A stretch of 64,000 bases of DNA from Dactylonectria macrodidyma (GCA_020744425.1 JAGMUV010000007.1:1798001-1862000); one strand, 5' to 3'; positions 1 through 12,500 are shown, numbered from the stretch's first letter. The notes: generated by a model from the sequence alone, not told the origin. A program made the numbers and translations.

Positions 1-786
1 GTGGAGTGAAAGAAGTGCAGTTCCCTTGACCGAGAGGGATGTCACGCATGAGACTGAGACCCTGGTTGCTAGCCCCCTCCGCGAGGCACCGGCGTTAAGC
101 AGGGCTATCGGGCGACAACGTCAATGGGTCGCTTACTTTGTTCCAGCTGGGCTTCTGGACTTGGCGCCGGCTTTCCTCTCTTCTGGGGCGCCTCGAAGGA
201 GCTGGTAATTTCAACGACCCTCATTCTCGTCAGCAACAGTTCCCTAAACCTGATCCTCATCATCTGTCAGTTTACTCTGTAGAGAAGCTTGAAACACAAC
301 TCGTGGTCATGTTGCACTCTGTACAGCGGCTGGTCCATGTTGGCCCATGTTATTTGACGAAGCGTTTTCTTGGGCTCGGTGTGAGAATGGCCAACTTCAT
401 CATGGCTCCGACCAGTGTCAGTTCATCATCGTCTGGAAGTCAGTCCACCTTGTTGCAGAGATGGGAGGAGAGCCGCCCCCTGGTCAGACTACCGTGTCAT
501 CCGTCATCGCGGCTTTACTGCGTAACTCTCCGTTTCGAAGACTGTTCCTTGCCGTCAAATCCACCAAGAAGAGTGCCTCACTCATCCCCGTCAGCAAGGA
601 ATCCTCGCTGATGGGTCGGCTGGGAACGTAAATAGTCGCCCCGCGCGGATCCGTCACCCGTGCACCGCGGCGGTGCTAACAAGACCACCATGATTTAGAG
701 CATCGCTCTTTTGAGCGGGAAGCATCGGTAGTATCTGCAGCGGCTGCAGCAGCAGCGGTGTGCTATAAGAGCCATCGCATGCGACG

Positions 787-812
787 AGGTAAGTCCTTTA
801 AAGGACTTACCT
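787..812. repeat. perfect 26-bp palindrome
   Basis: The 13-base half AGGTAAGTCCTTT is followed directly by its exact reverse complement with no spacer. The match stops sharply on both sides (G at 786 and G at 813 do not pair). Each half begins with AGGTAAGT, a consensus 5' splice site, so both strands show one. No gene surrounds it. Confidence 0.9.
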
Positions 813-3800
813 GTGGCCGTTGTGATGCCGCTAAACAACTCGTCACGCACGACCTGGAGCTGGCTGTGACGGTTTTGCATCGCGACTGGGTACGCCCCTC
901 ATCAATGAACAACCAATCACTGCCGAGGAACCGCTTAGCTCCATCACAGGTCGACTAGGGTGCTACCCCAAGAAGAAAAAGGTACGGCGGTAAACGGTCC
1001 TCACTGGGGGGCACTAATGATTTCTGTCGGGTCATCAGCTGGCGACAAGCGCTCCTACACCTTGGACAGCACTAGGCTGCGTGTACCTGATCCGTGGATG
1101 TGACAGGTTGCTACTGGCGCACACTCGTGTGGATGTGGCGGGTTGTCCAGAACGAGCCTTCTTCAACATCCCACCATGGCTAGAACCGTCAAAGGCACTG
1201 AAGAACGATCCGTTTGGTTCGATGTGACTGTGATGTTCCGTCATGTTGATACGTTTGGTAGAAATCCGAGGCCAACGTGAGCACCTGCGTTAGAGGGAGA
1301 GGAAAGCCGGTTCTAAATTTGTTAGTGTCGTATTGTCGGTGGAGGTTTGCTTGCTTGGGTGTCTCCGGCCGAGGATCACGACGGCAGCCGGTCGCTCTCT
1401 TGTTTCATTCATGCCGGTCTACATCATGGAGGGAAACCTAAGTGTCGCCTTCGATCCACGTTGCCCTGATCGGGGACACCTTGGCCAGAAGTGTTGCTCG
1501 TGTCAGAGCACGGTACGTAGCAGCATCATGCGCTCGCGCAAAAATACGCTTCGCTGTAGGGTGTGAGCAAGGTAACATGGATAAGGTTAGGAAGGCGTGG
1601 CAGACGGCGATGGTCTCGATTGACCCCCTGACTTCGGCCTCAACTCCCACCTTCAAGACTTCCAGCTACAGGAGCGGCGATGCGCAAAACAGCCTGGGCC
1701 ACCGCGCCAGGCCGAGTCACTGCGCCGGGGACAATCCAGGATGATGACATGCTAAATTGGGCGGCTTCCAGGATTTCAAGCAAGTTGCGCGTCACCGCAC
1801 CTAGCCTAACAGGAAGGGCGCCGTCTAGTCGGCGGTCAGTCGTGGACGCACCAGTCTCAAGGACACCGTGGGCCGTGAGTACCTCGGCCCCCAGTTAGTG
1901 ACAAGTCTTCAGACTCCTCCCAGCACAGCCGCGGACGGCGGCCGGCGATACGAGACAACGGTCCTAGCGTGCTAGACGCGGCGTTAATGGGCATTGACTG
2001 TGGGCTGTCTCGTCTAATGCGTGCTAAGAACACGCCCCTCCGACGCTTGGGAAGTATGATTGGACGGTAGCACGAGAGGGCGTATCCAACCAACAACACA
2101 TCCGCGCCCTGGTCGTGGTTGGTGAGTACTTCGTAGATGCTCCGTCTTTGGGTAGAGGTGGTGCCGGCTGGCTCTGCTCTTAGGATATTATCATATGGCT
2201 CAGCGAGAAAAGCGAGACTTCTGTCTTTGTCCACCATGTCTCTCTGACTCTGGTCAGAGCTGACGAGTTTGGGGGCTGAGGTAGGCAAATTGCGCGGTAC
2301 CTATCTAGTGGCGAAGAGATACAGATGGGGTGGTACGGGTGAGGAGCTAATGGTATTCCCTGGACACAAGAACATGCGGAAGGTGACGAAGAGAAGAGGA
2401 CGAGGTCAGATCAGAGAGAGAAGGCCGCCACACTCCTAATTGCATAGTTAGCTAGCCCCGTGATCAAACTTGAGTGTTGGAGTTGGGCATAGAGAATACG
2501 GCACGGTTGCAACATGATGGCAAGAGCAACCCGGAGAAGGACTACACCACTAATAGCAAGAATGGGATGAGACTGTCTCTTTCCATACTGGGCAACACCT
2601 AAGTATATGCCTATGATGAGGAAGGAGTAAATACCTGCAACGAACCAATGACCCCATCTTCAGTTCGACCAGGTCTTTAAAAAATGAGGACTGATATGTC
2701 AGGGTGCCTGTGCACTGGGTATCAAGTGCCGGCTACCCCGTTCAAGAATACCGATGCCATGTTAAATGTAGAAATTGGCTGGACCCTCACGGAGAGAAGC
2801 GCGTGGGGAGTGACAAGAGCCAACGAAGGGTATGAGAGCTGTGCGACAGGGATGGGAAACAAATGGAGAGGCTTGATGCGAGGAGAACCTGTATTGGCAT
2901 TCAATTCAAACACTGAGACACAAGGCAGTCGTGTAACCTTGGACGAAGAAACATAGAGCGCGTAAGTGCAGGTGCTGTTCTAGACAAGACTCCACCGCAG
3001 ACGGTCTGGAAATTAGATGCACTGCCGACTGCCGCTCATCAATGAAGACAACGGCGCAGCTTGAAATCTCAGAGGCTGCGGAATGACATTCATTAACTCC
3101 AGACAGACGAGATTGCCCCCTTGCACATGAGTGGACAAGGCGCGCTACCGTGAATCTCGGTAATAATAGAACAACGGCCTGCCTGACATGGTGACATGAC
3201 CCTTGACAACCAACCGACTTGCTGTAATTGTGGTTCGGTTGGCAGGTATGATGCCATGACACAGACAGAATACGGACTCTGCAAGACCTGGACACCGATG
3301 CAAACTACAATTTTTGCGATAGAGACTCACGAGATGGAAGCGATCCGGCTCTCTGAAGGTTGATCTCTTGACCCTGATTTTGTTCTACCGCGTAGCAATT
3401 GGTGCAGTTCGCCTGGCTCGCTTGTCATGAGATGGCCGATGATCGAGGGCGCGAGGGAGGGAGAGCGCGGCTACAGATCTTTTTACCGATCCGGAAGAAA
3501 CCAATCATGGACTTCCTCCTATTGGGTGGGCGCCATGATTCATCCTCCCTCTTTCTGTCCGTCGTTCCCGTGTGCTATATTAGGCACGTTCCACGTCCAT
3601 TGTGCTAGAATCGAGTGCGTTAGAACCAGATACCCCGTACCTGCTGGGTGAAGTTGGCGGCTATTGATACTTCTTGGTGGCAATGGAACCCTGGGGGGCA
3701 AGAGTGGATTGACAGATGATGTGCATCGCTGTCTGGTTCCCGCGCATGAGATTGACGAGGGTTACTCAAAGAGGCCGCGAAGGCGCGCAGAATTGTAGGC

Positions 3801-4770
3801 CAGGCCATCTCAGACCAGGCCAACCCTCTTCAGGCCATCCCACGGCGGCCATATGGCCGTTCTGGTCCATGCCACGCACAGTTCAGATGGCAGGGCGTGG
3901 GACTGGCCTCGGCAGTCCTGTGTGTCCATACTAGGTATGTTGTGGTACACAGCACAGTACATACCTTAGGCATGAGTGTATGATGTGCGGACGGGGCTCT
4001 GACCAGGCAGTGAGGAGTAAGAAGATTTCTTGGTGGTGTGGCCCAAGTAAATGCGATCCAGTCCTTCGAACCTGCCGTATCCCTGTTCAGAGACCCCTGT
4101 CGCTTGCCGACTCTAGCGGGACAGGGTCCCGTGGTAAGCGGCGGAGAAGGTGCAGCTATGCGCTTTTCGTACCAAAAAAAGACTCCCACCTGGACATGCG
4201 CGTCTGGGAGAGAGGCGGTAGAGAGTACATATGTGCCTATGCCGCATTATGCGTACGAGAGTGTGCTGCTGAAGAGACGGTATTCACAGTCCGAGGAGAT
4301 GGGCTTGGTGGCAATTCGGAGGCTTGAGTCTGGGCGCCAATAATGGCACCAATGAGCCAGGCCCAGGGCGGGAAACGGAGATATTCTAAGGTGAAGCGAT
4401 GGAAACAAGCGACGAGCGACGGCACCCGACTGGCGAGACAAGGTCCTGGCTTAGCGAATGTACCTTTTCGACCCAAAGTACCGCCGACCAGTAAAAGTGA
4501 CATTTCGACCGCAAACCACCTCACAGACCACCAACCGAGTCCCAAATTCCAAATGACCAGCAAACCGACCCAGCCCAGCCCGGGCATAGTCCAAGTCCAA
4601 GCCCAACAGCGCCGGGCTATGCACGTACATGGTGAAAGGGCAAGTGGAAGGGCCTGTGATGGCGAAGGGCGCTGTCTGACGCTGGCTTTCTTGGTGATCA
4701 CTGAACCGGCATATGCGTATCTGGGCGTTTTGACAGATCTGGCCAATGGATCCTGCTGAAAGTGTGATGG

Positions 4771-4815
4771 GATGCCACGGGATGGGATGAGATGGGAGGG
4801 ATGGATGGATGGATG
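4771..4815 (+). repeat. GGAT/GGGAT microsatellite
   Basis: Imperfect GGGAT and GGAT units run through this stretch. A second, cleaner GGGAT tract lies at about 61302-61338. Confidence 0.7.
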
Positions 4816-5253
4816 GCTGGCTCGATGAGATGGATCATTTTTCCTACCTGCATACCTACCTACGTACCTAACTAGGAGGCAGGCAGCCAACAATTAGAAA
4901 CCAGACTACTGCCATGCAATTGGAACGAAGCCAACAACTTAATAAGGGCTGCTCAACCGAGGGCGGTCCGTCCCCACCAGCGCTGGCACTGCGGACTGGA
5001 GCCGCAGGTTGGCGCTCTAGCACTGGAGGGGGGATGCCAAAGTGCCAAGGGTGCCAACTAAAGATATTTACTACAGTACGAAGTACCTAATACGTAGTTA
5101 TTCCGGCACGCACTTTGGTGCCTCATTGCTGGCTCGCAGGCAGCGTCTGCAGACGACACGAAGTAACTCTCATGTACCCCATGTACTTAGGGTACCAACC
5201 AAGCCTCGACAACTGACGCCGTCCGAAGCGCCATGCCGCCCCGATTCTTTTTT

Positions 5254-5271
5254 GGGGGGGGGGGGGGGGGG
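5254..5271 (+). repeat. 18-base G homopolymer
   Basis: An uninterrupted run of 18 G follows a short T run. Such runs are prone to sequencing and assembly length errors. Confidence 0.85.
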
Positions 5272-5796
5272 ATAAGGCCGTCCCTGAGGTGGACATTTAG
5301 TGATAGATTCGGTACTGTGTTCTGTACAAAGTATTGTACTAAGTACAAAGTCTCCGCTGAAGCCCTTGTTCTGGCTTCGTTTGTCTATCCCGTCCTGGCT
5401 CGGTCTGTTCCATTCTGTCCATGCTGTGCGGTCTCGGTTCCTTTTGGGGTCCCGGTTTCCCCTTGTTCCCTCGTTCTATCGTGTCGTTCCTCAAGTTGCC
5501 TCTCCGCGGGTCCCTCTCCCACCTCATCAATCTCACCTCCGCCAACTCTCCATCTCACCACCTCTTCTCTCTCTCCAACCGCGGCCTGGCCGCAACCCAC
5601 ACCCAAAATAAGAGGTCCAAGTCCCACGTTTCCAGGACCCCCCCGGTCCCCCGGTCCCCCGGGCTCGTTGCCCTTTGCTCTCTCCACGCCCCCCTAGCAC
5701 ACAGCTTCTTCCCCGTCGGTATCAGGGTCCACCGGCTAGCAATCTGACGCTTCTGCTCACGGCTCACGGTTCACCTCACAGTCTTGGTCGCCCACA

Positions 5797-5833
5797 TAGC
5801 ACCTAGCACCTAGCACCTGGCACCTGGCACCTC
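5797..5833 (+). repeat. heptamer tandem array
   Basis: About five tandem copies of TAGCACC, changing to TGGCACC, lie upstream of the regulator at 7035. They could be a cluster of binding sites or a simple repeat. Confidence 0.7.
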
Positions 5834-7034
5834 TAGGGCGTGTTCGCGCTCCCTCAACTGTTCCTCTGGCCCTTGTTCCCGCGCTTGCTAGTCGCATTCA
5901 GCATCCGGCAGCTCGTGTGTGCGTGTGTGTGCGCCGCGCGCGTCTGTGTGTACTTTGCCTGATACCTGTACTTTCTGCGTGCTTCGTACGGCGCGGCGGT
6001 TCCTCAGCCTTGACCAAGTCGCCTAGACCCGGCCATGCCCTCGAGCCCCTTCGTTGCGAGAGTCCATTGTCCTTGCCGCCGCCTTCTTTTTTAGTTTGAA
6101 CCTGGCTCTCGCTCCTCGCCCTCTTCCTCTTCTCACCCTCACCCCCCCAGTCCTTGGCCTCGTTCTCCCTCTGGCCTTCCTCAACCTAGCCTGGTCATCA
6201 CTATTTTCTCTTCCTCTCTCGTCTCCTCCACCGTCTTCATCTCTCCTTCACTCTCTCGCTCCGCACGTCCTCCGCTCTCGAATTACTTCTCGCCAGAACC
6301 ACCGGACCTGATCTGAGCTCCCCCGCCACCATCCCAGCCCAGCCTTTTTCCCGACACAGGCGCATCAGCATAATCGCGCGTCAATCCTACGCCCCAAGCG
6401 CCGCGATACTTACCTTCATCTCACCATTCTTGCCATCACCACCGCCACGGCACCTGGATCTCATTTTCGCGCCTCCGTGCAAACGTGTTAGGCGCTCGAG
6501 GAGGACGTTCGTTGGTCCGGCACGCAGCAGATCAAGAGAAGCACGAATTTAGGTAACAGGCGCGAGCTCAGTCTGGTCACTGTCTTGCCGTCCGGACACA
6601 GCGTACCCACGCGCATTCCTAGCAGTTCACCTTGGACGCTCAGCTTGTTTAGCTTTGCTCACACTCACTTGGTTTTCGTACTGGACCTCGCCGTCACCCG
6701 TTGCCTACGCTCAAACCACGGCCTATTGTCTCGCACTCGCTATTCCGGATTTCGATCTGCCCGGACTGGAACGGAGAAACCGCCTGTCGCGGAGTCAGCT
6801 CCCCGAATCACCGCTTATCCACGAGTTTCAACGTGTGTATGTTGCTACGGCCTGCCGCCCACTGAACGGAACGTCCGGAACACCATTCAGCAGTTTTTTC
6901 GACGAGGGATTCAAGCCGCCGCTGCGATTTTGCTTCAACTGTGCTAAGCGCGTCGATTGTAACCTCGCAGTTTGGCTTGCTCGCAAGCTCGACTCAAGTT
7001 ATTCTCAACCTTGCCAATTGGTTGTTGATTCAAC

Positions 7035-9116
7035 ATGTCAACTTTCACTGCCCTCAATGGGGGCTCACCCAAGACCTCAGATGCGCCCACTGTGACAGCC
7101 GACAAGAGCACTGCCCCGGAAGAACGCGCAAACAGCGCCGCCCCAGCTCAGCCTCAGTCCACCCCGGACATCTCATCGAACCAGAGGCCAGCCCAAAGTA
7201 GTGATCGACCAGCATTTCAGTCACCAAGTTATCCAGATGTCGAAAGCTCTCACAAGCGCAAGCGCTCAGACTCGTTAGAGCTACGGCGGGATGGCCCTGT
7301 CCAGGAACGAACCCCCGAGACGACAGCAGCTCCCAACCAGGCCGATCCCCGTGAGCGGGAGCGGGAGCGGGAGCGGTATGGAACACCTCAACGAGATTAC
7401 CGGCACTATGGTGATGAACAGCGGGACAAGGATGGGTGGTACGCACAGCGCGATGACCGAAGTTACGACTCTCAGCAGAACTCAGCTACCACGCCTCATG
7501 GTCAGACGGAAGAGCAGATTGGGGATGCGCTGCGAAGAGCTGCTGGTCAGATGGATCACGGTGACTACCCCCAAACCAGCCCCGAAATGGACGACCGGTC
7601 CATCAACGTGTATGGCGGCCAATACACGCCTGAGCATAGGCGAGACGGCGTCTTGCAACATGATCCCAAGAAGCGGAAGCGAAATTTTAGCAACCGAACC
7701 AAGACCGGTTGTCTGACGTGTCGCAAGCGAAAGAAGAAGTGCGACGAGCAGAAGCCCGAGTGTAAGTTTCAAAATTCGAGGTTACGTTTTGGATGTGATA
7801 CTGATGCTCGCTCCTACAGGCGGCAACTGTCTCCGTGGTAGTTTTGTGTGTGCAGGATACCCGCCCCAAAGAGGCCCTGGATGGCAAAAGCCCGACAACA
7901 AGGCCACTGCAGTTCCTCTCGAGTCCAAGGACCCAAGCTATGTGCCTCCAGGTGCATACGGGATGCCGCAGCATAATCCGTATGGAGCGCAACCCGTCAA
8001 GCGGGAACCCCCGCAGCCATACCGCGGCCAGGCCTTGAGGATCGACCCGCCACAAGGCCGCCCTTTGGTGACCGACGATGACCGGCCAACAGCGTCAACA
8101 ATCCCGAGCGCGTCCGTGGCGAGCCCTGAAAATAAACTCTCCGCCTTGCCCTACACTCCTGGGAACGTGTTTCCCACGCCTATCAGCGCCAACACTCAAC
8201 CACCACCATTCGGCGAAAGGATGACCAAGGAATACCAACGTGTGCCTCCGCTGCACGATCTCAGCAGAACGGAACCCGACACTCCTCATCCCGGGAACCA
8301 GCTGCCTCAGATCAACATTCTTCACCCGACGAGAACGAACAGCCCGGCGCCTCCCCCGCAGGCACCGACGTCCAATGTTCAGGTTGCAGCGCAGCTGGCG
8401 CTCTCCCACTCGCAGTTTCCCCAGAGACGGACGCAGAAGGAGGAGATGTTGTCAGGCAGACATTACTATCCTTTCGACAAGGAACTCTGTCTCGAGCGCG
8501 AGCGCTGTACCACCGCCTGCTGGAGATTCAACAACTTGACAACGCCCCCTACTAATGGCGTATCTTCCGAAGAGCGTGCCCGTTTGTTTCTCGAGATCCT
8601 GCAGCCTCGCGATCCTGTCCGAGTATCGCCCACTGAAGCCTCCCCAGTCACTAACGTGGGCCGCGTGGGCAGACATGTTGCGGTTGAGACACCGTTTACC
8701 TGCGACTATGGCTACAACATTACCATCGGCCACCAGGTGGTGATTGGACGGAACTGCACCATCAACGATGTTTGCGAGGTGAAGATCGGGGACAACTGTG
8801 TTATTGGTCCGAATGTCAGCATCTTCACGGCCACGTTGCCTATCGACCCGAAGAAGCGTCAAGGCGGACAAGGACCTCAGCTTGGTAAAGCTATTACTAT
8901 TGAGCAAGACTGCTGGATTGGCGGAGGTGCCATTATCCTCCCGGGACGGACTATTGGCAAGGGCAGCACCGTTGGTGCCGGGTCCATTGTGACGAAGGTA
9001 TGTTTGTGAGATGTCTTGATATTGAGACAAGTACTAACAGACTCTGATAGGACGTACCACCTTTTACTATTGTAGCAGGGAACCCCGCGCGTGTTCTCCG
9101 CGGCATCGCATCTTAA
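7035..9116 (+). CDS. Zn(II)2Cys6 regulator fused to a maltose acetyltransferase-like domain
   Basis: This is predicted to be a nuclear DNA-binding regulator of 656 residues, from three exons joined across introns 7762-7819 and 8998-9050. The second intron has a clear CTAAC branch site. The first intron splits the zinc cluster, and splicing restores C-x2-C-x6-C-x6-C-x2-C-x6-C (C226, C229, C236, C243, C246, C253). A basic KKRKR stretch precedes the cluster. Residues 1-210 are polar and look disordered, and the middle (about 255-445) is proline-rich. Residues about 448-502 match the Mac domain, and about 532-655 form a left-handed beta-helix with hexapeptide repeats like NodL/MAT sugar O-acetyltransferases, ending in the typical VTKDVPPF and GNPAR motifs. 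The position of the catalytic His in bacterial MAT (TATHPID) reads TATLPID here, with Leu582. The usual fungal_trans domain is absent. The start is the first ATG, in context CAAC-ATG. I recall this zinc cluster-MAT architecture from other ascomycetes, but target genes cannot be inferred. Confidence 0.93.
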
Positions 9117-10215
9117 TACCAGACCTTTTGCGACGCCATCTCATTTACTGTCATGATACCCTAGCGTATTCTGCGTACATCCTTTGCCCCCGTTTCAGCG
9201 AACTGGTACGCCAAGTATCTACCGACTGAAACCACCATTTTTTTATTAAAAAAAAAGAATATATATTGCAAAAGTTAAGGCGTTGTTTATTACTATCTGG
9301 TTGTATCAATCAAGCCATGTTGATATGGGTTATGACCGTGGAAAATGAGGAACTCCCCTCGTTGGAGGGAATGGATGCTCTTTGGAGTGGGAATTGGTTC
9401 TGGGAGGTAGACGATAAAGGAAATATTGGGCGGACGGGCGGGATTAGGAATGGGTTGGCGGATTTGTTGTTGCATGTGCTCATGATTCACGAGAGATAAA
9501 CAAACCAGGCTGCATGCCTGGAGTGAGATATCCATGTTATTCTTTTGATGCAGCCTAGACCCGCTATTGTCGTTCTCTTCGCTCAGTGTTTGGAGTGTCA
9601 ACATGCCCGTAGACTCGCACAAGTCGGTGAACACATCCCAGGAGGCCTCATCCAGAACTGGCCGCTGTTCTGCGGCCGCGGTTTGTTTGGTCTACTGCGG
9701 TCTCCTGCGGCCCCCCCTCTTCGCCATGCGCGTCTTGAACCAGGAGAAACACGAACAGTTTCGGGCCGGAGGCTGTATCTGGTGCGGGGAACGACTACGT
9801 AAATGAACTCGAACGAGGAACCTTTGCGATGGTTGAGATTGGTATGCCATGTGGGCATACTAGGGTATGCCGGCTAGGAACACACGTCCATGGTTCTCGG
9901 CCTAAACACTAAAGTGGCCGAAGAAACGACCACTTCCTCTCTTGGCTTCGAACAGGGGGATCATGAACTCAGATGATACTTTGCAGGGAAACGAAAAAGA
10001 AAACAGAAGAATAGAACCGGTCGATTGGCTTGTAAATCTCTTCTCGTTGGTGTCTAAGAGGAGCAAAGCATGGCGAGCAATGGTGCCACCACCCACATTA
10101 CAACACACTGCCGATTATCCCTTCCAAGCAAGACCTAGCCAAAAGACGCCGAAACGAGAGCCAACGTGGAAGAACAAAAAGCGAACACACTAGACCATGA
10201 GACGAGCGCGTCTCG
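9117..10215. other. intergenic region between convergent regulators
   Basis: This is the 3' flank of both the + strand gene ending at 9116 and the - strand gene ending at 10216. It has an A/T run at about 9238-9267 that fits a 3' end region. No supported gene is seen. Confidence 0.6.
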
Positions 10216-12500
10216 TCATGGCGTCGTCGTGTCAGGGAAGAGCTGGTCCCACTTTGTTTCATCCGCGCCCCCGTGGCGGAGGTACTGATCGATGGAGTTC
10301 TAAAAAGGCACCGCGTGAGCAAACTGATTTACAAAGCTAAAAATAGAACGAGGGTTAAGGGGGTGGTTTGTTGAGATCGCAAACGTACCCAGTCCAGTCC
10401 CTCGGTAGCCCCAAAGAAGCTCTCGAGCGGCAGAAGCTCGTCGAAATTGACAGGATAGTCGGTGATTTGCATCGGGGACAAGTCCGGCGGCGCGTGCGGG
10501 TCGCCGATGCCGAGGCCGGGGGTGTCGCCGGCGACGAGGGTGGAGCCGTCGGAGAAGGCCGTGTCGGCGGTCGGCGGCGTCTCGACCTTGTTCAGGATGG
10601 CTGCAAGCACCTTGGAGGCGTGCCGGGCGTCTTGTGACTTGGCGCCGCGCTCTGTCCAGATAGCATGCGCACGCTGGAGAATGTGGACGCGATGTTGGCG
10701 GTCGTAGCGGCTGGTGATTGATTAGAAATGGGCCTTGTTGAGGGAGAGAGAAAAAGGGGGACAGATTTCGGCTTACTTGATATCGGTGGACTCGCTGAGA
10801 TCCAGACAGATGACCATGGCGGCGACAAGGAAGTCGTGCAGCGTCAGGCTCGACACCATGAATCGGTCCTCGTACATCCTCCCGCCAGGCCGGATCTCCT
10901 GGTCGAACTCGAGATGCAGGTCGAGGATGCGCAGGGCGGCGTCGCGGCAGATCTCGCGGGACGCGCGATACCTGACCTCATCCTTGTTGACGCTGAGGTA
11001 GTTGCGGTGCAGCACGCAGAGAGTCTTGCGGTACATGAGCTCGAGGATCAGGCGGTGCATGATGGTGTAGCCCTCGTCGGTGAAGGAGGTGCTGCGGATG
11101 GAGCGGATGCGGTAGCACGGCGGAACAGTCTCGTAGAAGGCCTCGAGCTCGGCATTGAGACTCGTGGTCTGCTCGTACGGTGCGGGCTCTGTGGTGAGGG
11201 CGTGGCGCATGACGCGCCTAGTGATGCGGCAGAGGAACGACTTGATGCGCCAGGCGAGCAGCGGCGTCGGATCCGTCAGGGCACGCGAAGGCGGCAGCTC
11301 TGTGCCCTCGTCGAAGTCATCGTCAATGAGATTGCTGGGGTGGTCGGCGCTGCACACCTCCTGGTAGATCATGGGCGGCATGCCGAGCTGAAACGAGAAA
11401 AGGAGGTCCGAAGACTGGATCATGAACCATGTGCGGCGACGCATCTCGGCCTCAAAGGGCGTGATGTTGGACGACACCTTGGCCGCGTCCAGGTGGTAGC
11501 CCCGGCGCTGGGCCAGGCGGACGGCGAGCCCGTAATAGGCCCAGATGGTGGGATCCGAGTCCTCCTTCTGCACGTTGCGCGAGTGGGCGAACATCATGAG
11601 GGCCTCGACGGAGAAGGCCTTGGCCTGGAGGTACTGGCCCGTCATAAGGCACTGCGCCGAGCGCACCATGTAGAAGCGCGGCGAGGCGACCGAGAGCAGC
11701 GTCGGCCCGACGAGGCCCTTGACCTTGGCGATCATGGCGCCGATGCTGAGGATGGAGAACATGATGCTCAGCCAGAGGAAGCTGGTCGACTCGGGCTTGT
11801 CCCAGAAGGCCTCGTAGCGCCGCCGGAAGTGGTGCGCGTGAACAAAGGGCACAGCGAGGAACTTGGCGTTGAAGTAGATGGTGACGAGTTTTTCAGCTTC
11901 TGCTCTGGATGGGAGGCTGTCGAGGACTTCTTTCATGTTGAGAGGCGCCATGTTGCCCAGGAAGATATCGGGGAGTGGTATGTCCGCGGGCTCCTCTGGA
12001 AGAGGGGGCATATCCTCCTCCTCGTCCTCGGCGCTCAGGACGTTTTGGATGTCGTGGATGCTCTCAACCAGGGCCGACCACGATGTGGCGCCATGATAGT
12101 CAACGTCGGCGCCGTCGCCTAGCCCCGAGAGACCGGGCGGCACTCCGAGACGGGGATTGACAAGATCCCCGCTGCCGCCGTCTCCATCTCCGGCCCCGGG
12201 ACCCAAACCCGGACCCGGACCTGAACCAGACGTGGCAAGGTCCTTGACCATCTCTTCGAGCTTGGCCAGCCTCGCCTGGACCTCGAGCCGGCCGGCCGGG
12301 CCCGTGGCGGGGCCGAAGCGGCACGCCGCCGCGTCGCTGCGCTTTTCGCAGGCGCCGCACGGCTTCTGGCGATCGCATTTTGTCTTGCGGCGCTGGCACG
12401 CCGTGCACGAGACGGGCTGCCGGTTGCGCTTGATCCGGTGCGAGTCGGCCGCGCGGAAGACGGTGGTGAAGGCTGCGAGCTCCGGCCCGGGCGGCGGCAT
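10216..12500 (-). CDS. Zn(II)2Cys6 transcription factor with fungal_trans domain
   Basis: This encodes a nuclear transcriptional regulator of 709 residues from three exons: 12500-10777, 10710-10389 and 10299-10216. The introns are 10776-10711 and 10388-10300. The N-terminal cluster is C-x2-C-x6-C-x5-C-x2-C-x8-C (C32, C35, C42, C48, C51, C60), in the RRKTKCDRQKPC context. A short heptad-like stretch (EVQARLAKLEEMVKDLA) follows and probably mediates dimerisation. A Gly/Pro-rich linker comes next, then a long helical middle region from about residue 180 typical of PF04082. The last two exons restore GLDW joined to NSIDQYL, an ending often seen in this family. The start is the only suitable ATG before the cluster, with about 1.1 kb of upstream space. 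The regulated pathway is unknown, and no enzyme cluster adjoins it. Confidence 0.92.

Larger units (their letters stand above)
1..5239. other. gene-poor region, no convincing gene
   Basis: No reading frame here has the length, composition or domain content of a real gene. The frames present are short, overlap on both strands and often lack an ATG. Visible structure is limited to a perfect 26-bp palindrome at 787-812, a 14-bp palindrome around a central ATAT at 3846-3859, short GGAT/GGGAT repeats near 4770-4815, and TAC/GTA-rich words near 5070-5095. It could hold a decayed element or unannotated non-coding RNA, but nothing seen supports either. Confidence 0.6.
5240..7034 (+). promoter_or_regulatory. 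pyrimidine-rich promoter and leader of the regulator gene
   Basis: About 1.8 kb of strongly CT-rich sequence lies directly upstream of the ATG at 7035, as is common for promoters and 5' leaders of filamentous fungi. It contains a GTACAAAGT direct repeat near 5323-5351, a C-rich block near 5638-5662, a heptamer array (TAGCACC/TGGCACC) at about 5797-5833 and a GT-rich stretch near 5913-5945. No start site can be fixed from sequence. Open frames inside look like by-products of composition. Confidence 0.55.

Noticed and set aside
1..3300. Decayed transposable element
   Set aside because: Gene-poor sequence with a palindrome suggested one, but no terminal repeats, target duplications or transposase or reverse transcriptase fragments could be read.
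10728..12122. 464-codon open frame on the + strand
   Set aside because: It is antisense to the well-supported Zn2Cys6 regulator and reflects the GC-rich codon usage of that gene; it has no domain.
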